Shown: positions 17,586-26,221 of the stretch, piece after piece
Numbering within the stretch: position 1 is the first letter of the stretch
How the letters are laid out: each line of letters begins with the position of its first letter
From: Actinomycetaceae bacterium
GTDB taxonomy: Bacteria > Actinomycetota > Actinomycetes > Actinomycetales > Actinomycetaceae
Direction: 5' to 3'
Assembly: GCA_030537615.1 (NCBI GenBank)
Contig: JAUNVP010000012.1
Coordinates: 1 to 64,000, forward strand
Length of the DNA stretch: 64,000 bases
Program-made: the position numbers and the translations under genes
The notes under the pieces: model-generated
The model's input: only the letters and a program-made list of their open reading frames with translations
The model's database searches: none
Told to the model about the DNA's origin: nothing

Positions 17586-18364
17586 GAGGGGCCTCACCAT
17601 TGTTTGAGTTTTCAGCGAGGTTCGTTACCGGTCGGAAAACGTGGCTAAATAGTCGTAGCCAGTTTTCGCCGAGAATCCCGCGGATTTCGGTTTCGTCCAT
17701 TCCCGCTTCGACGAAAGCGTCGGTTAAACGGGGGAAGTTTTCTGGCCCCAGTTCCGGGTACAGTCGCTGCCGAGGGCGATATGCTCCACACCTATTTCGT
17801 CTTTGAGTCGAGTAATCATGGTAACGAAGTCAGACAGCTGAGTGCTTTCCCGCCGACAATGAGCGGATACATCGAAGTCTTGTTACCCACGTGTGAGAGA
17901 TCGACGAGCATACCCACGCGGTTCATCTCGGCGATGACGTTGGCGCCAAATCGAGTGAGCCCGGAGTCGACGGGTTCGTAGCACGCCCCGCCAACTGCAT
18001 TTTGATTGTTGTAGGTTAGCTGCGCGATTCTCACGCCGAGTCTGTAGAACACTTCCACTAGCCGATAGTCGTCTCCGAATGAACTCGTGTTCTGGAAGCC
18101 GAGGAGGACGCCGACGCGCCCCGTCTGCTTCGCGTACTCGAGGTCGTTGACGTCGTGCGCTAGGAGGGCAATATCCGAGTTTTTCCGGATGAACTGGTAC
18201 CATTCCCCGATTGCTCGAATGGTTTCGGTCGGATCTTCCCAGACGGCAACGGTTGCGTTGACGCCGGTGATTCCTCCCGCCAGGACTTCTGTGAGCACGT
18301 CGCGACTCCAGTTATTGATCTGGAGGCCATCGACGACGGTAGTGGTCTTGTGTACTTCCTGCAT
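17578..18364 (-). pseudogene. Membrane dipeptidase (peptidase M19) remnant
   Basis: The N-terminal part reads in one frame from ATG 18364 (TTTVVDGLQINNW, VGVLLGFQNTSSF, MLVDLSHVGNKTS), typical of renal-dipeptidase-like M19 enzymes. Near 17870 the frame is lost. The continuing homology (DFVTMITRLKDEIGVEHIAL) is in another frame. Near 17760 a second one-base shift separates HIALGSD from YPELGPENFPRLTDAFVEAG. The end ILGENWLRLF...APHD stops at 17578. The roughly 60 residues usually between the SHVG histidine region and the GSD segment, including the second histidine motif, are largely missing. It therefore cannot make an active enzyme. Confidence 0.85.
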
Positions 18365-18396
18365 GGTTTTGCTTTCTTGACTCAGAGACTCAGCGA

Positions 18397-19360
18397 GGAG
18401 GACTGACGAATAGCCAGTTGCTCTCGGATTCGTTGCTGATATCTCTGACGGAGGGCATACCGGTCATCAAAGTGACACGGAGCCAGTCAGTAGATTTGGG
18501 GTTGTAATTGGACATGCCGTACATGGCAAGTTGGAAACGCTACAGGCTGAGCGGGAGGAACTCGCCGTTCAAAGCGTTATGCTGAGGCTCCCCGTAAACG
18601 GTTTTGCTCATGAGTTGCACGCGTGCAACCCAGTAGCGCTGGTCCGGGTTGTTGAGGAGGAACTGCGCAATCGTTTCATTCGGATCTGTCTGAGCAAGTA
18701 GCTGATCGAGTTCGTACACCCGGCGAGCGATTCCGATTTGCAGTTCGGACTCGGGCTTATTGACTTCAGACCGCTTGATTCGGCGCGGTTCTTCGTTGGT
18801 CTTCGACAGGTACCACATGTATTCGGTATTGCGAGGATCGTCGAAATCAATATCGCCTACCCACGAGTAGGTGTCTGCGATAAGGTCACGCGTTTCGGCG
18901 ACTGTTCTCGTCGGTTCAAGACAGAACACTTCCGATACGCGAAGAAGATTGTCGATCTCATCGTCGATATCGTCGGTGATCTCCGTGATGAGTGAAGCGA
19001 CGAGTGAGCCACAGTCGGCATCAATGCTCGAAGCGTAGTTATAGAGGTCGGACCACAGAGCAACGTCGCCCTCCGACCCTGAGTCGATTTGTTGGGCAAA
19101 ATACTCTCGGGCAGAGGTGAGGCATTTGACGATGCTCGCATCGGACGGGAAGGGGCTCCCCGGATCAATGTTGCGTTCGGTGAAGTACGCCATTGCCTTG
19201 TCCATGAGGTCCGAGACCAGCGTGATGTCTGCTTGGTCTTTTTCATTGGCGAAATTGACCGTGCGGGCACATGCTGACGCAAGCGCGAACTCGCGGGCTC
19301 TGGCCCATGCTTCCATAATCAACGGGTGGTTGAGTACATAGGGAATGAGGCCGAGGCCAG
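18397..19360 (-). pseudogene. Unknown acidic protein with internal amber codon and lost 5' end
   Basis: The minus-strand frame reads as a protein-like sequence from GLGLIPYVLNHPLIMEAWAR to a TAG at 18540-18542, then continues open for 49 more codons (RFQLAMYGMSNYNPKS ... WLFVSPPR) to a TGA at 18397. The tail has normal amino-acid texture and ends 32 bases before the M19 start, so the TAG is probably a nonsense mutation. The 5' end joins remnants of a BCCT transporter in another frame, which implies a deletion that removed the start. The core is acidic and soluble (ITDDIDDEIDNLL). I do not recognise the family. A shortened product from an internal ATG near 19317 cannot be excluded. Confidence 0.6.
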
Positions 19361-19748
19361 TGGCGGCGGTTCGTAAAGATAGTGGTACATGGGCTCTGCG
19401 CCCGCCCAGAATACGCCGCCTCCAGCGAGCAGGGTACACATAATCATGGCGACCCATTTGAAACGATCGAACTCCGGTTTTGTCACGTGCCCGAGGTATG
19501 CCTTTGCCCACGGAGTGAACATGACAATAAAAGAAACGGCGAAAGTGAGGAAGAGAAGCACTTGCCAGTAGAAGCCAAAGGTGTTGGCCGAGAATGTAAA
19601 CCACTATTGACCCAGTTGCCTACGACTGTGGGAGCAACGAGCGAGGCGATCACAAAGGCTGAGAGAATGCCGATGGTAGTTGAAGTGACAACCCAGTCGT
19701 AGCTATGTTTGAGGCTCTCTTTTGGGGTTGTTTTGTTGAAGTATCCAC
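19361..19748 (-). pseudogene. BCCT (betaine/choline/carnitine) transporter remnant
   Basis: The likely original start is GTG 19748, preceded by AAAGG. After a frameshift near 19700 the first membrane segment reads DWVVTSTTIGILSAFVIASL. After another near 19605 the frame continues FSANTFGFYWQVLLFLTFAV and PEFDRFKWVAMIMCTLLAGG, then the family signature GGVFWAGAEPMYHY. Homology stops after EPPP near 19361. Only about 125 of the roughly 500 residues remain, about three of twelve membrane segments. BCCT proteins import quaternary ammonium compounds, so the lost operon may have served use of such a compound; this is inference. Confidence 0.82.
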
Positions 19749-20154
19749 GTTGACACCTTTCGCTGACAGTGGTGATCTCAGTTGCCTGATCCAGCCAAAT
19801 GTCAATATTTTTCGGTAATACCGCCATTGGTTTACACCCGTCACAGACTGTAATTTCAGCCTAGGGAAAGGTTGGAGTGCTGAGAAATATCTACTTGGTC
19901 TTAATGCATAATATATGATTATTGATGCAGGTCAGATGGGGTTTGTCGGTGGGGAGGTGGAGAATAGGGGCGGACGAATTCGTCTCAAATCCTTGATTTT
20001 GGCCGCGGAGAATCGAGGAAAAATGCCGATTGTGCGGTCATGGCGAGATTTATTTTCGTCCCCAGATCGGGATTCATTAACGGTGGATGAATTCGACGGT
20101 TCGGTTTTATCGATGGGTAACTGCGCCCGGTGAAGTGGAGAGAATTCGCTGTGG
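19749..20154. other. 406-bp intergenic region, AT-rich in part
   Basis: This region is upstream of the broken BCCT gene and downstream of the membrane protein gene ending at 20155. Around 19895-19925 it is AT-rich (TAATGCATAATATATGATTA) and could contain the old promoter of the decaying operon. I see no convincing gene, RNA or repeat here; open frames across it have no ribosome site or family resemblance. Confidence 0.4.
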
Positions 20155-20535
20155 TCAATTCGTCTTGCGGCGACGGCCGCGTCGCTTGGGTGGGGTGCGG
20201 TAGGGGCTCTCTCGACGCCACCGGGGAATCAACCATTCGGGATAACGCGTTCCGAACAAGCCGGTAATGGCACCAACAGATCCGATGAGAGTGAAGGGGA
20301 GACCGAGCGAAAGAAGTAGACCGGATACCAATGGGTGATCGTGACTCAACCCGCTAGCGGACATGAGGGCGAGACCGAAAAGGGTCAGCGAAAAACTCGG
20401 GAGAAACACGAACGCAAAACGCTCATCGATAATGCCGTTCTGCTTTTCCCACGCTCGCGAAGAGGGAGTGTCTCGTCGCAGATAGAGAGCCCCGGAAGCG
20501 GTGACAATGGCGAGAGCGAGCGCGAGAAAGAACAT
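20155..20535 (-). CDS. Small membrane protein, unknown function
   Basis: A 126-residue protein with about three hydrophobic segments (FFLALALAIVTASGALYL, FAFVFLPSFSLTLFGLALM, LVSGLLLSLGLPFTLIGSVG) and a very basic C-terminal tail ending KRRGRRRKTN. The pattern is a small integral membrane protein with its tail probably in the cytoplasm. I do not recognise the family. On its own strand TAGGGT lies six bases before the ATG, a possible -10 for a leaderless message. Confidence 0.6.
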   Translation of the reverse strand: MFFLALALAIVTASGALYLRRDTPSSRAWEKQNGIIDERFAFVFLPSFSLTLFGLALMSASGLSHDHPLVSGLLLSLGLPFTLIGSVGAITGLFGTRYPEWLIPRWRRESPYRTPPKRRGRRRKTN

Positions 20536-20608
20536 ACATCTACCCTAACGTGCTCAGCTCATTCGTACCGAGGTAAACGTCCGACTGTCTTAAAAGGCGT
20601 GCACTCGC

Positions 20609-21391
20609 TTAATGGTTGGAACCGTGTGCGAAGGAGTAGTAGCGCCCAATTTCGGTGTATCCGAGGTGTTTGTAGACGAATTCTCCTAACGTTGAGGCCT
20701 GCAGAATGACTTCGCGGGCGCCGAGCTCGAATCCGTGGTTGGTTAAAGTCGTGCAGAGGTCTTTTGCTAATCCCTGCCCACGGTAGTCCGGATCGGTGGA
20801 AATGTAATACAACCCCGCTGTTTGGTGTTCGGGGGTCATGGTCAGCTTGCCGAAGCAGGTGACCCGGTCGCCCTGGTAAATCACGGCCGCGCGCCAGTGA
20901 GGGTCAGTGGTCCATGCGCCGGTGCAGAGAAGCTGTGTGGCATCGCGATGAGTGAGTCGAGGGAACGCTGCCTGGAGTGTTGGCACAGCATCCGCCAACA
21001 TCCGCTCGCCCGTTTGATTGAGTGGAACGAGTTGAACTTCGTGGCTGAGGGGACGCTCTATAGGTTTGTTGATTCCCATAATTGGATAGCCCTCGGGCTC
21101 GTCCATGTGGAAACCTGCGTGTTCCAGCGGAGTCTCAACCTCTGCCAATGCCTGTGGGTGTACCCGGATTGTCCAATCGGGGTATTGAGGTTTCCGCAGG
21201 TGTTCGATGGTGATGAGTAGCGACTCGGTATCGCATCCCGGATCGACGGTAGCTCCCCGAAGATGCGAATCATGAGCATCAGAACCCATGTCGTACGCTA
21301 CCCAGCCACTACCGTCAACCCATACCCCATTCGCCTGTTCCATACGGCGGTGAATGGTGTCGAGCAACTGGTGGTGGGCTCGTTCAAGCAT
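20609..21391 (-). CDS. GNAT-family N-acetyltransferase
   Basis: A 260-residue protein whose C-terminal half is a GNAT acetyltransferase domain. The acetyl-CoA binding segment is DYRGQGLAKDLCTTLTNHGF (the Q/R-x-x-G-x-A loop), followed by VYKHLGYTEIGRYYSFA, where a GY motif closes the fold. The N-terminal half is less typical and may recognise the substrate, which is unknown. ATG 21391 is chosen because GGAGG lies five to six bases upstream; the longer reading to 21424 lacks support. It is a stand-alone gene facing away from menC. Confidence 0.82.
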   Translation of the reverse strand: MLERAHHQLLDTIHRRMEQANGVWVDGSGWVAYDMGSDAHDSHLRGATVDPGCDTESLLITIEHLRKPQYPDWTIRVHPQALAEVETPLEHAGFHMDEPEGYPIMGINKPIERPLSHEVQLVPLNQTGERMLADAVPTLQAAFPRLTHRDATQLLCTGAWTTDPHWRAAVIYQGDRVTCFGKLTMTPEHQTAGLYYISTDPDYRGQGLAKDLCTTLTNHGFELGAREVILQASTLGEFVYKHLGYTEIGRYYSFAHGSNH

Positions 21392-21603
21392 GGTGCCTCC
21401 TGCGTTCAGTTTCGCGCACAGCATATCAATCGGTGGGAGTAGAGATGGATGTAGTAGGGGTCGCGCAGTGTCTGCGTGGTTGTCCCTAGGTGTCGGGAAG
21501 GGCGGAGTTGGTTTTGGATTTGTGGCTGGGGTGTTTGTCGGGGGCGCTGTAGGTGGCGAGCGGATCGGCGCCTCAGGTGTTCCCTGACATTGCTCAGTGC
21601 AGT

Positions 21604-21768
21604 TAGGGAGAGTCTACGTGTGCTAGGGAGAGCCTACGCAGGGGGTTGAGACTTTGCCTGGCGGTGTTTTTGGGGGTTGTAGGCTCTGCCTTATGAAAAG
21701 CGGTGCTATTGGAGAGAGCCTATGGCTGTTGAAAGCGGGAAAACAGCTGTGAGGGAGAGCTTACGGCT
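21604..21768. repeat. Intergenic repeat cluster C
   Basis: Five units of the 20-bp family lie between the divergent acetyltransferase and menC genes. Two reverse units, GGGAGAGTCTACG and GGGAGAGCCTACG, are exactly 20 bp apart (21606 and 21626). A forward unit, GTAGGCTCTGCCTT, begins at 21679. Two more reverse units lie at 21711 (GGAGAGAGCCTATGG) and 21751 (GAGGGAGAGCTTACGG). The forward unit and the one at 21711 could pair as a hairpin. The remainder of 21392-21816 holds nothing else I recognise. Confidence 0.8.
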
Positions 21769-21816
21769 AGTGGTGGGAGGAAACGCGAGCGAGCGTTTGT
21801 GCGGCACAATGGAGGC

Positions 21817-22878
21817 ATGTCTGACATAACTGCTACGGATCATGCGCTGGTAGAGATTGATCTCGACGAGCTGTCGCCTCGCACTCGGGACGCATTTGAT
21901 GGTATTGATCGGCTCCTCTATTACTCGTTACCGCTGAAGAACAGATTTAGGCGCATCGACGTGCGCGACGGATTGGTGCTCCGTGGCCCGTATGGGTGGT
22001 CTGAAGTATCACCTTTTTGGGATTACGGGCCGGAGGAATCCGCCGCCTGGCTCCGGGCTGGATTAGCGGCCGCCAGGCAAAAACCGCCGGCGCTCAAACG
22101 GAGTGCAGTTCCCGTCAACGCAACGGTTCCCGTGGTTTCGCCTGAACGCGCCCACGAGATTGTTACGCAATCGGGAGGTTGTCGTACCGTCAAAGTGAAG
22201 GTGGCTGATCCGGGAACATCATTGAGCGAGGATTGTGCACGTATTGAAGCGGTTCGTGCCGCGCTCGGGCCGAATGGACGAATCCGCGTAGACGCCAATG
22301 CCGCATGGGACATAGAGCAAGCAGTCACGGCGATTGCACAGCTCAATCGCGCCGCCGAATCCGGTGGGGGAGACGGCCTCGAATACGTCGAACAACCGTG
22401 TCCGAGCGTCGACGACCTTGCCGCAGTGCGTCAACGCACCGAGGTGCGGATTGCTGCCGACGAGTCCGTGCGCCGAGCTGACGACCCCCTGGCCGTAGCC
22501 CGAGCAGAAGCGGCCGATCTCGTGATCGTCAAGGTTCAACCCCTCGGTGGCGTCCGACGAGTCATCGACATCTGCGCCGAAGCAGGCCTTCCTGCTGTCG
22601 TGTCATCCGCTCTCGACAGCTCCATCGGTTTGGCTCGGGGAGTGCAGTGTGCTGCGGCCCTTGACGAACTTCCCTTTGCTTGTGGCCTCGCAACCTCAGC
22701 CATGTTCACTACCGATATCGCCAAGTCTCGAGTCGTGCCCGTGAACGGCGCAATACCTGTGAAAGACAGTCTTCTCGACGGCAATCGCACGACTGAGCCG
22801 ACGCCGGGTGATCGAAGGATGATCCGCCGATGGCTCGATCGCCTCGACGAGATGGTGACCGCGCGGCAGGTAGGATAA
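21817..22878 (+). CDS. menC: o-Succinylbenzoate synthase MenC
   Basis: A 353-residue enolase-superfamily enzyme that dehydrates SHCHC to o-succinylbenzoate. The catalytic lysine motif is TVKVKVAD. Metal ligands fall in RVDANAAWD, EYVEQPC and IAADESVRR, and the second catalytic lysine in VIVKVQPLGG. ATG 21817 fits the family start. A CACAAT -10-like box ends six bases earlier, which suggests a leaderless message, while the longer GTG reading at 21799 overlaps that box. menD follows after five bases. Confidence 0.93.
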   Translation: MSDITATDHALVEIDLDELSPRTRDAFDGIDRLLYYSLPLKNRFRRIDVRDGLVLRGPYGWSEVSPFWDYGPEESAAWLRAGLAAARQKPPALKRSAVPVNATVPVVSPERAHEIVTQSGGCRTVKVKVADPGTSLSEDCARIEAVRAALGPNGRIRVDANAAWDIEQAVTAIAQLNRAAESGGGDGLEYVEQPCPSVDDLAAVRQRTEVRIAADESVRRADDPLAVARAEAADLVIVKVQPLGGVRRVIDICAEAGLPAVVSSALDSSIGLARGVQCAAALDELPFACGLATSAMFTTDIAKSRVVPVNGAIPVKDSLLDGNRTTEPTPGDRRMIRRWLDRLDEMVTARQVG

Positions 22879-22883
22879 GGGCG

Positions 22884-24545
22884 ATGAATGCAACTGACGA
22901 CAACGCAGCAGCAGCGTGCATGAACGCCGCGTGGCTCATGGCGGCCTTGGAAAGTAGCGGTGTCAAGGACGTTGTGATCAGTCCCGGATCCCGCAATGCC
23001 CCGATCCTCTATGCGGTTGCCGCGATGGAAAATGAGGGGCGAATTCGCGCTCATCCGCACTTCGACGAGCGCGGCGCAGCGTTTTTCGCCCTCGGAATTA
23101 TTCGCGCGACGGGGCGGCCCGTCGCTCTCGTCACAACCTCAGGTTCGGCGCCAGCACACGCCTATCCCGCGATCGTCGAGGCCGCGCATGCGAAGCTACC
23201 AATTGTTATGGTGTCGGCTGATCGCCCATTTGAGATGCGTCAGGTCGGCGCGTCTCAAACCACCCGCCAAGTTGGGATGTTCGCCAATCACATCGTTGAC
23301 AGCCTCGATATTCCCGCGAGTATCGGCTTGTCAGCGAACAGTCGGACACTCAACGGGCCAGCTCGCGCGGTCGTTAATCGCGTGCGCCGACTCATCGCAC
23401 GAGCGCGCGGTGTTTTCGGTGCCGCAGGACCGGTGCACGTCAACATCGGATTTTGCGATCCCCTGACACCACCCGCGCAGTTCGCGGTTCCCGCGCTCCC
23501 GCCCTCGCCGATCGAGGTGCGTTCCTGCCGCGCGCAAAGAGCGTGGGAAGAGGCAGTTGATACGCGTTTACGCACGGTTATTGTCGCCGGTGCTGACGGA
23601 GGAATTGATGCCCAACGCGCGGCAGTGGCGGCAGGAGTGCCACTCGTGGCAGAACCGTCCTCCGGAGTTTTTGGGCTACCCGGCTTCCAGCCCTACCAGC
23701 AGGCGATGCTCCGCAGGTGGGGACACGAAATCGAACAGGCGGTCGTTTTCGGAACTCCAACTCTTTCGCGCCCCGTCTCCCAGCTTCTGAGCCGCGAAGA
23801 CGTCCGTGTGGTTGTTGTGGGACAGGTGGCCGACTACGCGGACGTGGCAGGTAACGCCGAACTCGTCGTCGGTGCTTTGACCCCAGCGCGCACCCCCCAT
23901 CTGGCAGAGTGGTTGGCGCAGTGGGAAGACCGTGTTGCCCAGCTTGCGCAATTCTATGACGCGCAGGAATTGCCGGACGGTATCCGCGTAGCGCAAACGG
24001 TGTGGAACCTCCATGCTGAAAGCGACGATCTGCTTGTGCTCGGGGCCTCAAACGCCATCCGATATGTTGATCTGATTGGAGCGATGCCGACCGCAATGCC
24101 GCGGGTTTACGCAAGTCGCGGGCAAGCGGGAATCGATGGAACGATCGCTTTCAGCGCGGGACTCGCGCGCGGCAGTGGAAAGCCGGTGCGCGCGCTCGTT
24201 GGCGATCTAACGTTCCTTCACGATGCGAATTCACTCACACTCGCTCACGATAGCGCCGTCGACATCGTGGTTCTCGACGATGGGGGAGGGCGTATCTTCC
24301 AGTCGCTTGAACACGGCGAAGCCGCATCACCGGCGACGTACGAGCGGTTCTTCGCCGTCGGACAAGAGGTGGACTACCGGGCCTTGGCCAGCGCATACGG
24401 AGTTGAGTACGTGCGGGTTGATCCGCGCGGTGACCACTCGGCATTAGACGTCATGCCCGATCGCACGCGGATTGTGCACGTGCCGTGCGACCATACGTCA
24501 ATTAGAACTAAACTCGCTGCATTGTTCCCAGACAACATTCAGTAA
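22884..24545 (+). CDS. menD: 2-succinyl-5-enolpyruvyl-6-hydroxy-3-cyclohexene-1-carboxylate synthase MenD
   Basis: A 553-residue thiamine-diphosphate enzyme that joins isochorismate and 2-oxoglutarate. The N-terminal motif VISPGSRNAP and the TSGSAPAHAYPAIVEA segment are characteristic, as is the substrate-site RQVGASQTTRQVGMF. The ThDP/Mg site lies in ALVGDLTFLHDANSL. The start ATG 22884 follows AAGGG, five bases after the menC stop; an upstream in-frame ATG at 22830 lies inside menC and is unlikely. Translation is probably coupled to menC. Confidence 0.95.
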   Translation: MNATDDNAAAACMNAAWLMAALESSGVKDVVISPGSRNAPILYAVAAMENEGRIRAHPHFDERGAAFFALGIIRATGRPVALVTTSGSAPAHAYPAIVEAAHAKLPIVMVSADRPFEMRQVGASQTTRQVGMFANHIVDSLDIPASIGLSANSRTLNGPARAVVNRVRRLIARARGVFGAAGPVHVNIGFCDPLTPPAQFAVPALPPSPIEVRSCRAQRAWEEAVDTRLRTVIVAGADGGIDAQRAAVAAGVPLVAEPSSGVFGLPGFQPYQQAMLRRWGHEIEQAVVFGTPTLSRPVSQLLSREDVRVVVVGQVADYADVAGNAELVVGALTPARTPHLAEWLAQWEDRVAQLAQFYDAQELPDGIRVAQTVWNLHAESDDLLVLGASNAIRYVDLIGAMPTAMPRVYASRGQAGIDGTIAFSAGLARGSGKPVRALVGDLTFLHDANSLTLAHDSAVDIVVLDDGGGRIFQSLEHGEAASPATYERFFAVGQEVDYRALASAYGVEYVRVDPRGDHSALDVMPDRTRIVHVPCDHTSIRTKLAALFPDNIQ

Positions 24546-24631
24546 CTATCGAGAAACAACCCAGAGCTGAGAGTAATTATCTTTGCGGAATATAGGAACT
24601 GACACGTTCATAGGTACATTGAGGAGACACC

Positions 24632-26173
24632 ATGGATAATGATTTCCGCGATCCAGCCGATCGCCCAGATGGCGGCGGAGGGTCGATCCCTGGGGAATCA
24701 ACTCCACGCGAGCCAGCTTGGTCGATAACACCTTCGTCGCCGAGTTCCCCGCCTGCTACGGAAGAAGCAGAAGGTATCGCAACAGAGGCCACTGCGACTC
24801 AGAGCGCGGTAGAAAAGCCAACGGAGACCGAGACGATGGCCGAATCGGTCAGAGAAACGATACCGCCGCAGCCACAGCCCCAGTTGCGCACCCCCGAAGC
24901 AAACGGGCCATCCGGTGCGGACTCAGATCCGTATAGGCCGTTCGCCGCGCCCGTTCCCGATCCGCAGACTTCCACCCGCACATCGGCTCCCGCCCCCGTG
25001 CGTCCCGTGAAACGCGGACCCGGCTGGGGAGCGCTCCTGCTCGCAATGTTCCTCACGGCGACCCTCTCCATCGTCTTGACGCTTGCATTTGCCACGGGAC
25101 TAACCGAATACTCCCCGAAGAAAACAGATAGTAACGATCCGGTACAAACCGGGCCAGTTGCTCCTCTCGTGGAAAAGAAGGAAGGATCCTCCGACTGGCA
25201 GGCGGTGGCGAATGCCGTTCGCCCCGCGACCGTGTCCATCCAGGTGGTGGTGGGCGATTCCGGTGATTCAGGTTCGGGTGTCGTGTGGGACTCCGAAGGC
25301 CACATCGTGACGAATAATCACGTCGTTTCTGACGCGCAGGGGCCGGAGACGGTGACGGTGAGCCTCAACGACGGTCGCCTGTACCACGCGGAGGTTGTCG
25401 GTACCGATCCCACAACCGACCTCGCAGTGCTCAAACTCGTCGATCCTCCGAGCGATCTCGTCTCGGCTAACTTTGGAGCTTCCGACTCGCTCACCGTCGG
25501 ACAGCCGGTGATGGCCATTGGCTCACCCCTTGGTCTATCCGACACCGTGACAACCGGAATCATTTCCGCACTCGATCGGCCCGTCGCCGTCAAGACTGCC
25601 GTGCCGCGCGGAAACCAGCAAAGCGAATTGTGGGGGATTAATCCCTTCGAGCAGCCGCAGCGTGAGCCGGTAATTACCAACGCGATCCAGATCGACGCTT
25701 CCATTAACCCCGGCAACTCCGGTGGTCCGCTATTCGACGAATCCGGTCAGGTCATAGGTATCAACTCGTCGATTGCGTCGCTAGGATCGGCAGATAGTTC
25801 GTCTGGGTCAATCGGATTGGGATTCGCCATCCCGGTCGATTTAGTGAAGAACGTCGCCACCCAACTCATTAATAACGGTAAAGCTGAGCACGCCCAGCTC
25901 GGTGTCATTATCCGCTCGGCGCCGGTCACCGTCGATGGTGTCACCAAGATCGGTGCGGAGGTGTCTGACGTCGTTCCCAAGGGCGCGGCCGCATCAGCCG
26001 ATATTCAGGCCGGTGATGTCATTCTCAAGATCGATGGCCACGACGTGGTTTCATCCCGGTCGTTGACGGGATTCGTGCGCCGATACAACAGCGGGGACGA
26101 AGTGACTCTCACTATCGCTCGCAATGGGCAATCCATTGAAATCCCCGTTGTTTTACAGGCTCGATCCGAATAG
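24632..26173 (+). CDS. HtrA/DegP-type membrane-anchored serine protease
   Basis: A 513-residue protein. The N-terminal roughly 125 residues are cytoplasmic, rich in Pro, Glu and Thr. One membrane segment (ALLLAMFLTATLSIVLTLAF) anchors it. The extracytoplasmic protease domain has the triad His230 (VTNNHVV), Asp263 (TTDLAVLKL) and Ser363 (NPGNSGGP). A C-terminal PDZ domain starts near residue 415. This layout matches actinobacterial HtrA/PepD proteins that degrade misfolded exported proteins. GGAGAC precedes the ATG. It sits between menD and menF but has no role in menaquinone synthesis. A strong hairpin follows. Confidence 0.93.
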   Translation: MDNDFRDPADRPDGGGGSIPGESTPREPAWSITPSSPSSPPATEEAEGIATEATATQSAVEKPTETETMAESVRETIPPQPQPQLRTPEANGPSGADSDPYRPFAAPVPDPQTSTRTSAPAPVRPVKRGPGWGALLLAMFLTATLSIVLTLAFATGLTEYSPKKTDSNDPVQTGPVAPLVEKKEGSSDWQAVANAVRPATVSIQVVVGDSGDSGSGVVWDSEGHIVTNNHVVSDAQGPETVTVSLNDGRLYHAEVVGTDPTTDLAVLKLVDPPSDLVSANFGASDSLTVGQPVMAIGSPLGLSDTVTTGIISALDRPVAVKTAVPRGNQQSELWGINPFEQPQREPVITNAIQIDASINPGNSGGPLFDESGQVIGINSSIASLGSADSSSGSIGLGFAIPVDLVKNVATQLINNGKAEHAQLGVIIRSAPVTVDGVTKIGAEVSDVVPKGAAASADIQAGDVILKIDGHDVVSSRSLTGFVRRYNSGDEVTLTIARNGQSIEIPVVLQARSE

Positions 26174-26187
26174 GTGAGATGCGGTGG

Positions 26188-26216
26188 CTGAGGGCGCGCT
26201 CTAGGCGCGCCCTCAG
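26188..26216. terminator. Bidirectional hairpin terminator
   Basis: The arms CTGAGGGCGCGC (26188-26199) and GCGCGCCCTCAG (26205-26216) form a perfect 12-bp stem with loop TCTAG. It lies between the htrA stop (26173) and the menF stop (26222), which converge on it. No T-run of note follows. Confidence 0.85.
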
Positions 26217-26221
26217 TTATG

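Noticed and set aside
18540-18542. Pyrrolysine or other programmed amber decoding
   Set aside because: A BCCT transporter nearby might recall methylamine genes, but the gene also lacks its 5' end and its neighbours are frameshifted, so simple decay is the better explanation.
19915-20133. Short open frame in the gap beside the BCCT remnant
   Set aside because: Starts in AT-rich promoter-like sequence, lacks a ribosome site and recognisable protein features.
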